From SZUA-368 sp028533045 (GTDB taxonomy: Bacteria > Spirochaetota > Spirochaetia > DSM-2461): a stretch of DNA of 64,000 bases. Position numbers and translations under genes: made by a program. Shown here piece by piece: positions 49,927 to 56,682 of the stretch; the stretch's first letter is position 1; each line of letters begins with the position of its first letter. The notes beneath the pieces are model-generated. The model did no database searches. It worked only from the letters and a program-made list of their open reading frames with translations, and was not told the origin of the DNA. The stretch is taken from NCBI GenBank assembly GCA_050031985.1, contig JBNAIG010000029.1, positions 1-64,000 on the forward strand, written 5' to 3'.

Positions 49927-50972
49927 TGAAAAATACAATTAACTTTACCAAGCTCCGCATTCCCATGCTTATTATTTCTATTCTGCTTATCGCAGGATTC
50001 TGGGCGGGAACCGCTACTCAGGGTTGGTTTAACCTTGGTATCGACTTCCAGGCCGGTCTTAACGTACAGGTGAGCATTGATGCGGCCGACGTTAACGAAG
50101 GGTCCGTTCGTGACGCCCTTGAGAGTTTTGAACTCTCTCCCCAGGTACAGAAAGTCGGTACCGATACTACCGGCGAATACATGATTCGTCTTGGTGTGGA
50201 AGGGGACGAAGCCGAATTCCAGCAGACCGGAGAAAAGAAACTTGTCTCCGCCCTGGAAGACAGTTTTGGCGCCGGTACTGTTACGGTAAACAGCTCCTCC
50301 TTCGTAGGGGCCCGTTTCGCCGGTAACCTGGCTCGTAATACTGCATGGCTCTCTATTGTAGCCCTGCTTCTTATTCTGGCTTATATCTGGGTTCGATTCC
50401 AGTTGAACTACGCCGTGTCCGCCATCGTGGCAATTCTTCACGACGTTCTGTTCCTGGTCGGTTTCATCGGTCTCTTCCGTCTGGAAGTTTCCACCGCTAC
50501 CGTAGCGGCGGTCCTGACCATCATCGGTTACTCCCTCAACGATACGATCGTTATCTTCGACCGTATAAGAGAGAATAGCCGAATCATCAAGGACGCCAGT
50601 TTTGAAGAAGTGGCCAACACTTCCATTAACCAGTCCTTGAGCCGAACCTTGATCACTTCTATAACCACTCTTATTGCGGTAGTATCTATCTATATTTTTG
50701 CTACCGGTACAATTAGACTGTTTGCTCTTAACCTGATTGTAGGTGTTCTTGTAGGTACCTACTCTTCCATCTTTATCGCGTCTACCGTCCTCATTGGATG
50801 GCACAACGGCAGCGTAAAGAAGGTTTCCAAGAAAATGCACGCCGGACCCAAAGCGGTTCACAGTGAAACGAAGGAAAAGAAAAAGGTAGAAACTGTACAG
50901 CAGTCTGCCGAAGAGATCGCCGAAGCTACTGCTCGTAAGAAAAAAGCCAAGGCAAAGAAAAAGAAGAAATAA
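49926..50972 (+). CDS. secF: Protein translocase subunit SecF
   Basis: A 348-residue SecF with the 'LGIDFQAGLNVQVS' motif, then the multi-helix region with 'VLTIIGYSLNDTIVIFDRIR' and 'NQSLSRTLITSITTLIAV', the family's signature. The Lys/Ala-rich C-terminal tail ('EEIAEATARKKKAKAKKKKK') is longer than usual. It partners SecD and YajC. A terminator follows. Confidence 0.96.
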   Translation: MKNTINFTKLRIPMLIISILLIAGFWAGTATQGWFNLGIDFQAGLNVQVSIDAADVNEGSVRDALESFELSPQVQKVGTDTTGEYMIRLGVEGDEAEFQQTGEKKLVSALEDSFGAGTVTVNSSSFVGARFAGNLARNTAWLSIVALLLILAYIWVRFQLNYAVSAIVAILHDVLFLVGFIGLFRLEVSTATVAAVLTIIGYSLNDTIVIFDRIRENSRIIKDASFEEVANTSINQSLSRTLITSITTLIAVVSIYIFATGTIRLFALNLIVGVLVGTYSSIFIASTVLIGWHNGSVKKVSKKMHAGPKAVHSETKEKKKVETVQQSAEEIAEATARKKKAKAKKKKK

Positions 50973-51013
50973 GCCGCGAACCCTTTAACGGGGTCTTGCA
51001 GGTCTTCATAATG

Positions 51014-51041
51014 AAAGCTGCCCTTCGGGGCAGCTTTTTTT
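51014..51041 (+). terminator. Rho-independent terminator after secF
   Basis: GCTGCCC (51017-51023) and GGGCAGC (51028-51034) close on a TTCG loop, followed by TTTTTTT. It ends the yajC-secDF unit. Confidence 0.95.
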
Positions 51042-51062
51042 AGTCCATATGAGGAGAATACT

Positions 51063-51890
51063 GTGAAAAACATCATCAAAGCCGATCCGGCCGGATTTTG
51101 CATGGGAGTCCGTCGGGCTGTAAACATGGTGGAAGAGGAGCTGACCGGGGATAAGACAATCTATACTTTGGGGCCCATTATCCACAATCAGCAGGTTCTG
51201 GACCGTCTTCAGGCACGGGGTGTGAAAATGGCTCAAAGTCCCGATGATGTGGAAGGGGATTGTACCCTTGTCATTAGGGCACACGGAGTTGAACCGGAAA
51301 CGGAACAAATCCTTAGAGAAAAGGGTATTAACCTTGCCGACGGTACCTGCCCCAAGGTGAAACAAAGCCACAGAATCATAGAAGAGTATAGTGAAAAGGG
51401 CTTTTTTATCGTTATATTGGGCGATAAAAATCACGGAGAGGTAAAAGGCCTGGCCGGAAGAGCTAACCGGCATATCGTTGTTTCAACGCCGGAAGAGGCG
51501 GAAAAACTGACTTTGCCCCGGGAGACTCTCCTCATTTGCCAAACCACGGTAAAACTGGATGAATTTGATTGTATTAAGGAGATCCTCCTGGCGAAAAATC
51601 CCGATTTAGCCGTAAAAAATATGATTTGCCCGGCTACCCGAAAGAGGCAGACCGCCGTCAAGGAGCTGGCCGCAAAGGTACAGGCCATGGTGGTGGTCGG
51701 GGGGAAGGGAAGCGCCAACACCAAGCGCCTCTATCAGACCGCCCTCGAACAGGGAATTGCCGCTTTCCATGTAGAAACGGCCGGTGAAATAACGGAGGAG
51801 ATGAAACGGTACGACACCATTGGTGTTACCGCCGGAGCATCCACTCCTGACGATATTATTGAAGAGGTTATGGACGCCTTACGGGGCTAG
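51063..51890 (+). CDS. ispH: 4-hydroxy-3-methylbut-2-enyl diphosphate reductase
   Basis: The last enzyme of the MEP isoprenoid pathway, an iron-sulphur protein. The three cluster cysteines are in 'PAGFCMGVRRAV' (Cys13), 'DGTCPKVKQSH' and 'NMICPATRKRQTAV'. It also has 'TLGPIIHNQQVLDRL' and 'ITAGASTPDDII'-like ends ('GVTAGASTPDDIIEEV'). A GTG start follows GAGGAGAA. Length (275) is normal. The 3' end overlaps the convergent TPR gene by 12 bp. Confidence 0.96.
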   Translation: MKNIIKADPAGFCMGVRRAVNMVEEELTGDKTIYTLGPIIHNQQVLDRLQARGVKMAQSPDDVEGDCTLVIRAHGVEPETEQILREKGINLADGTCPKVKQSHRIIEEYSEKGFFIVILGDKNHGEVKGLAGRANRHIVVSTPEEAEKLTLPRETLLICQTTVKLDEFDCIKEILLAKNPDLAVKNMICPATRKRQTAVKELAAKVQAMVVVGGKGSANTKRLYQTALEQGIAAFHVETAGEITEEMKRYDTIGVTAGASTPDDIIEEVMDALRG

Positions 51891-53183
51891 TTCCAGGGCT
51901 GTGACGGTTACATCTCCAAAAAGACTGTCCCAATCCAGGCTAAAGGGGGTGGTCGTTTCAAAATATATGGCCCGACTCTCTCCCTGCTCCATATAGGGGC
52001 CGTCGGAGCTGACAGGCCTTATAACTTGGGATTTTACCGTATTTTCCGAAAGGTCCTTCCAGCGGAAGGTTAGTTCCAGATAGGAAATCTTTTTGGGGCC
52101 CGACTGCTTTATGTCATATGTGAAGTAATGAAGGTTACGGTCGTAACCCTCCAGGTTTGTCGCTTCCCGCTCTTCCAAAGTCAGCCTGACCCCTTCCGGT
52201 TTGGCCACTTCCCACCAGATTTTCATTTTATCAGTCTTTTCCTTTTCATAGGGAACCAGAATGGGGTCTACCGGGGTAAGTGAAATCTGTTCCACCTTTT
52301 CCGGAGGAAAGGGAATATAAAAAAAGTGATTAACCGGCAGAGTCTCTCCGGGAAGAATCAGAGCTTTTCCGTCAAGAATCAAGGTCTCACTGTAGAGAAG
52401 GGAGCGTGAGTCATCCAAAAAGCGCAGTTCCAAATCGGCCCTGTCTATAGCCAGTGAGGGTGAAGTCAGGCCCCCTTGTAATTCATAGCCCCAGTGATCG
52501 TTTACGGGAAGGACCCGGGAACTTTGAATCGTCATTTCCATACTGTTTTCGGCCACGCCGTAATGTTCCAGAGGAATTTCCCGGGGGAGATGGGGATTAA
52601 AGGGTTCTGGGGGAGCCGTGTAAACGAAGGGTTCCGTAGGATTTATCAGTTCCGTTACCCAGTCCACCAGGATATTTCTCATGCTAAAAAGGAGAAGAAT
52701 CAGCAGGAAAATGGAGAGGAGGGCAATAGGGACCACGGGCCTCTTTTGTCTCAGACCGCCATTCAGACTTTTATGAAGAAGGTCTACCTCATTGATCAGT
52801 TCCGACGCTTCTGTGAGGGAGCTGTCCAGAATCAGAGTTTTTTCCGCTTCCTCTTTGGTCCGCTGCCGGTCCCGTTCGATAAAGCCGTAATTTTCGTAGT
52901 GATTTTTGTAAAGTTTGGCCAGGTTAAGGTGAACAAAGGCGTCCCGGGGAGATAATTGGGAGGCCCGTTCCATCTCTTCTATGGCACCGGAAACATTGTC
53001 CCGGTGAAGGTAGATATCGGCCCGGTCATTATGGCGTTCTACCAACATATCGAGCTTCTTTAAGTCGCTCGGTTCCAAGTCGCATTGATTCTGCAGTTTA
53101 CGCAGCATTTTCTCATTGGGCAGGCCGCCGGGAAGGTTCTCCAGGAGGTCCATGTACTGTTTGAGCTTATCCTCTTCCGCCAT
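51879..53183 (-). CDS. TPR membrane protein of unknown function
   Basis: A 434-residue protein with a cytoplasmic TPR-like N-terminus ('ADIYLHRDNVSGAIEEMERA', 'DAFVHLNLAKLYKNHYENYG'). One membrane helix follows ('VPIALLSIFLLILLLFSMRN', about residue 150). After a Pro-rich linker ('PEPFNPHLPREIPLEHYG') there is a large extracytoplasmic beta-rich domain of ~250 residues. Not recognised as a named family. It is divergent from the TIR-like/ankyrin gene with only 65 bp between starts. Confidence 0.6.
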   Translation of the reverse strand: MAEEDKLKQYMDLLENLPGGLPNEKMLRKLQNQCDLEPSDLKKLDMLVERHNDRADIYLHRDNVSGAIEEMERASQLSPRDAFVHLNLAKLYKNHYENYGFIERDRQRTKEEAEKTLILDSSLTEASELINEVDLLHKSLNGGLRQKRPVVPIALLSIFLLILLLFSMRNILVDWVTELINPTEPFVYTAPPEPFNPHLPREIPLEHYGVAENSMEMTIQSSRVLPVNDHWGYELQGGLTSPSLAIDRADLELRFLDDSRSLLYSETLILDGKALILPGETLPVNHFFYIPFPPEKVEQISLTPVDPILVPYEKEKTDKMKIWWEVAKPEGVRLTLEEREATNLEGYDRNLHYFTYDIKQSGPKKISYLELTFRWKDLSENTVKSQVIRPVSSDGPYMEQGESRAIYFETTTPFSLDWDSLFGDVTVTALELAP

Positions 53184-53206
53184 GGAGTAATTTTATCACG
53201 GCCGGC

Positions 53207-53235
53207 TTGATTTTTCATCCCCCCTCACCGATAAT
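53207..53235 (+). promoter_or_regulatory. Candidate promoter for TIR-like/ankyrin gene
   Basis: TTGATT (53207-53212), a 17-base spacer and GATAAT (53230-53235). The expected start of transcription is only ~7 nt ahead of ATG 53249, so the mRNA would be nearly leaderless. Confidence 0.4.
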
Positions 53236-53248
53236 TAAAAAAGTATAT

Positions 53249-54172
53249 ATGAAAATTACTGTTCTTATTTCTCCAAAGAAGAAAGACTCTATCCCCCGGC
53301 TCAAAGATTTCTTTGAGAAGCGTTTTATTTCCATAGATTTTTTCATTATTAATCCCGAGTGGTCTCTGAACGGTGAACAGGATTTGGTTCGAATTCTCAA
53401 AAGTTCCTATGACTTTCTCATTTACTGTGATCAGGCCGAATTGGGCTCTCGATGGATTCCCTATATTGTGGGCTATTCCCAGGAGAGAAGCAAGGAAGTT
53501 CTCCGTCGTGTTAACCTGATTTTCTTTTTAAGTAATTTAACGGGTAAACTGCCGGTCTGGCTTAAAACTTTTACCTTGGTTCACAGCTATGTAGCCCTGG
53601 ACAGATATATGCATCGCAGTGTGGGGCACTGGCATCGTCAGGATGACATGCTGGCGGCTAACCGATTTTTGGAAATCATCGGATTCAGCAGTATGAAGCT
53701 TCCTATTTTCGTTGGGGACGGAGAGCGAGATTTAATGCTTCTCGAGCTTTTTATCGAGCGGGGCGGCAGTCCCAATTTCATAGACGAGAACGGGGTGCCC
53801 CTTATCTGTAATATTATTCGAATGGATGAACCGGTATTGGCGTCCCACCTTTTGCAGAGGGGGTGTGATGTTAGCCTTGAAGCCAAAGATCGGGGAACGA
53901 CACCTCTTTTGGAAGCGGCCTCTCTGGGAAAACAGGCTCTTGTACGGGAGCTTATTGAATTGGGTTCTCCCCTGGACCATGCTTCCAAGGAAGGTCAGAC
54001 GGCCCTTATTGTGGCTATTGGAAACCGTCATTATGAGACGGCAAAGATTCTTGTTGATGCCGGGGCAGAACTGACTCATCAGGACAGTCTGGGCATGAAT
54101 GCTCTCAAGTATGCTCAGCTCTATGGGTTTACCGAGTTGGTGGATCTTCTTCAGGAAAAAATTGGTGAATAA
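53249..54172 (+). CDS. TIR-like domain protein with ankyrin repeats
   Basis: ATG 53249 is preferred over 53207, which lies inside the promoter. The first ~130 residues resemble a TIR-type fold: an opening strand 'KITVLISPKKKDSIPRLKDF', then 'YDFLIYCDQAELGSRWIPYI' and 'VNLIFFLSN'. The Ser-x-Trp element is that of TIR domains, but the residue four after Trp, where NAD-cleaving TIRs have Glu, is Ile, so NADase activity is doubtful. Residues ~165-305 hold four or so ankyrin repeats ('RGTTPLLEAASLGKQALVRE', 'EGQTALIVAIGNRHYETAKI'). No signal peptide, so probably cytoplasmic. It overlaps the next gene by 8 nt. Confidence 0.6.
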   Translation: MKITVLISPKKKDSIPRLKDFFEKRFISIDFFIINPEWSLNGEQDLVRILKSSYDFLIYCDQAELGSRWIPYIVGYSQERSKEVLRRVNLIFFLSNLTGKLPVWLKTFTLVHSYVALDRYMHRSVGHWHRQDDMLAANRFLEIIGFSSMKLPIFVGDGERDLMLLELFIERGGSPNFIDENGVPLICNIIRMDEPVLASHLLQRGCDVSLEAKDRGTTPLLEAASLGKQALVRELIELGSPLDHASKEGQTALIVAIGNRHYETAKILVDAGAELTHQDSLGMNALKYAQLYGFTELVDLLQEKIGE

Positions 54173-54893
54173 GCGAGTTCTCATCCTTAAAAGAGACGGG
54201 GGCGGGATGGATTTGTTTTCGGCCCTCTCTCCGGGGGATTTTGTCCAGGCTCTTGATGGGGATGAAATTACCGGTCTCTTTGGCTCTTATCCAGAGATGG
54301 AACAGATAAATCAGGTTAAGGGTAAGCTTTATATTTTGGGAGAAGAGGGGGCTCGCCAGCAGCTGGCGGATAGGACTTTTTACGCTCGTTTTGGCCTTTC
54401 GGTTCTTATTTTTCTTATTGTTTTTTACGCCCTTTCCTATCTTATTCTTGATCCCATTCCCCTTGTGGATGAATTGGCTATTGCTACCGGCTGCGGGGTG
54501 ATTTTCTCCCTCTGGTATAGGAAGCGGACTGAACGGGGGAGCCGGATGGTTCAGAAAAAGATTGATGTGAAAGGGGCGGTAGACCGAATTGAATTCCGGG
54601 AGTCCCTTTTGCTTAAGGAAATGGAACTTTATCTGGAAACTCTGGAACATCGCAGTCTGATTGAGTTGAGTGAGAACTGGAGCCGGGACAGGGTGCGCTT
54701 TACCGCAGAAGACGAAGGGGGGATGACGGCGGAGATCCTTAAGGGGATAGAAGCAAAGTTGGGCCGTAAGGCTCTAACCCGTTTTTCCCGTGCCATGGGA
54801 AAGGGCTCGGCCGGTCTGGCTCTGGCTAAAACCGTGAGCGATGCGCCTCTGGCGGCTTTCTATCACAAATGCCGGGAATCGTTGGGACTATAA
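54165..54893 (+). CDS. Small two-helix membrane protein
   Basis: I chose GTG 54165, with AGGA nine bases upstream, over the ATG at 54099, which would overlap the previous gene by 74 nt; ATG 54207 is a further option. Two adjacent membrane helices ('FGLSVLIFLIVFYALSYLIL', 'LAIATGCGVIFSLWY') lie in the middle, with a short N-terminal soluble segment and a ~120-residue charged C-terminal domain ('IELSENWSRDRVRFTAEDEG'). The protein is not recognised. Overlap with the TIR-like/ankyrin gene suggests the two act together. Confidence 0.6.
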   Translation: MNKRVLILKRDGGGMDLFSALSPGDFVQALDGDEITGLFGSYPEMEQINQVKGKLYILGEEGARQQLADRTFYARFGLSVLIFLIVFYALSYLILDPIPLVDELAIATGCGVIFSLWYRKRTERGSRMVQKKIDVKGAVDRIEFRESLLLKEMELYLETLEHRSLIELSENWSRDRVRFTAEDEGGMTAEILKGIEAKLGRKALTRFSRAMGKGSAGLALAKTVSDAPLAAFYHKCRESLGL

Positions 54894-54912
54894 AATTCCA
54901 TTCAAGCTTTCT

Positions 54913-55383
54913 TTATCCTCTTTTCCCAGTGGGCTTTTCTTATTATTGACAGGGAATTATGGGAGAAGAGTTATATAGCGTAGTAGCTTTGGGGATAGTG
55001 ATTAAGCTTTGAGCTTGTGCTTTCTTAATCCTTTTCATCCCTGTTTTCCCAGTGAGCTTTTCTTATTCTTGACTGGGAATTATGAGATTTATGGGAGAAG
55101 AGTTGTATAGCTTAGTCTTTTGGGGATTGTGGTTAAGCTTTGAGCTTGTGTTTTTTTTGCCCTTGAATCTTTTTTAATCCTCTTTATCCCTCTTTTCCCA
55201 GTGGGCTTTTCTTATTATTGACAGGGAATTATGGGAGAAGAGTTATATAGCGTAGTAGCTTTGGGGATAGTGATTAAGCTTTAAGCTTGTGCTTTTATAG
55301 ACCTTGGTCTTTCTTAATCCTCTTCATCCCTGTTTTCCCAGTGGGCCTTTCTTTTATTTGACTGGGAATTATGGGATAGGGTT
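54913..55383. repeat. Alternating A-B-A-B intergenic repeats
   Basis: Four related units start at TTTTCCCAGT: 54921 (A), 55044 (B), 55193 (A') and 55333 (B', cut short at 55383). A and A' are identical over about 103 bp apart from one base; A-to-A' spacing is 272 bp and B-to-B' 289 bp, so a ~280-bp dimer was duplicated. Each of A, B and A' holds two hairpins: TTCCC...GGGAA (perfect TTCCCAGT/ACTGGGAA in B and B') and AAGCT-(3 nt)-AGCTT. This fills the 490-bp gap between two convergent genes; no ORF, tRNA or promoter stands out in it. Confidence 0.9.
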
Positions 55384-56616
55384 TTATTCGACAGTTTGTT
55401 GTTCTCTCATTTTTGCTTCCAATTCGAGAGATTTTTGGGTCGTTTCTATCATTTCCAGAGCGGGGGTGAAGGTTTCATCCAGTTCAAGGCACTCTTCCCA
55501 GTAGATTATAGCCTGTGTGTAGTTTCCCTGTGAGTAGGCTCCCAGACCGGTGAGGTAGAGTTCCTGAACCTTATCCCGGATGGTGGTGCGTCCAAAGTCT
55601 CCCAGGTTCAGGGAGAAGGAGAGGGTGATTCTGTCCACCGGTTCAAACTGGGTTGTCAGGTCCAGGGTGTAGTTCACACCAATGGAAAACTTTTCCAGGT
55701 CCAGGTCGCTCCCCATGGTAATTCTCGGTTTACCCAGTTTCAAAAGAAATCCCCCCTGCATAGAGAGAAAATCGGTCATGCTGACATCCATTCCCATGGC
55801 ATAGCTCATTGACTCCGCCTCTTCCCCGTTTAAATTGAAAGGATAGGTAGCGTCAAAGGCAAGCATGAGCGGTTTGATGGGAGAATAGGAGAGTCCGGCC
55901 GTAGCTCGGCTGGGAAGGGGGTCCGGATCGGTAATGAATTCCTTTCCCAGGTTTTTTACGGCCAAACCAAAGCCGCAGTTTTTCTGGCGGGAAGGATAGA
56001 ACTTTAGCAGGTTAAACTGGGTCAGGAGTCCCACATCTCCCATTAAAGCCAAGGCATTTTGATCTTCCGCAAGGGATTCGGAAATTCCCCGGTAGGCCGC
56101 CTTGGCATTCACTCCCAGGGAGAGGCCCGTATAGTAGTAGTCCCCCATAAGATTGTAGGAACCGTTAAAGGTCATGATTGTTTCCGTATAGGCGCCGGAG
56201 TCGGTGGTTTCTCCCCAGCTGTTGGTTTCTTCGAAGGGGACCCAGAGGAACTTGGCGCCGATTCCCCAGCCTATATTGCCTTTGCGTTGAGTATAGGCTA
56301 GACTCTCCAGGTTGGAGTCGTCAATCCAGTCGTTGTGGTAAAAAGTCAGCTCTGTGTTTTGCAGATGGGAACTGGCGGCCGGGTTTGACTCAAGATAGCC
56401 TGCATCGAGTGCTACCGCAGTATAGGCGGTTCCCATGGATTGGTACTTGCCTCCCGAAGGAATAAGAAGGGTGAGGAAGGAGTTCTGTCCGCTGTTGGAA
56501 TCGAGCCCCGCTATGCTAATCAGGTCACTATAAGTGTCTTCCCAATCGGCATAGGCCCCAACGAGGCAGAGAAAGAAAAATGGGAGAATTAGCCTTCTTC
56601 GTACCATCATATACAT
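55384..56616 (-). CDS. UPF0164-family outer-membrane protein
   Basis: A 410-residue protein of the UPF0164/FadL-like group best known in Treponema. A signal peptide ('RLILPFFFLCLVGAYA') precedes 'GGKYQSMGTAYTAVALDAGY' and 'NPAASSHLQNTELTFYHNDW', the usual N-terminal pattern, and a beta-barrel of alternating strands. The last ~60 residues are helical, TPR-like ('ELYLTGLGAYSQGNYTQAII'), an unusual periplasmic addition. The start is ambiguous (56616, 56610 or 56607) with no clear ribosome site. Such barrels may move hydrophobic compounds; the function is unproven. Confidence 0.75.
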   Translation of the reverse strand: MYMMVRRRLILPFFFLCLVGAYADWEDTYSDLISIAGLDSNSGQNSFLTLLIPSGGKYQSMGTAYTAVALDAGYLESNPAASSHLQNTELTFYHNDWIDDSNLESLAYTQRKGNIGWGIGAKFLWVPFEETNSWGETTDSGAYTETIMTFNGSYNLMGDYYYTGLSLGVNAKAAYRGISESLAEDQNALALMGDVGLLTQFNLLKFYPSRQKNCGFGLAVKNLGKEFITDPDPLPSRATAGLSYSPIKPLMLAFDATYPFNLNGEEAESMSYAMGMDVSMTDFLSMQGGFLLKLGKPRITMGSDLDLEKFSIGVNYTLDLTTQFEPVDRITLSFSLNLGDFGRTTIRDKVQELYLTGLGAYSQGNYTQAIIYWEECLELDETFTPALEMIETTQKSLELEAKMREQQTVE

Positions 56617-56682
56617 GATAACACTTTTTAAACCAAATATCCAGACGGAAATCTTTTCTGCCGATATAATAATAGTAGTACT

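Noticed and set aside
54913..55383. CRISPR array
   Set aside because: Units are ~120-150 bp, only four, with variable internal sequence and no short constant repeats with unique spacers; no cas genes nearby.
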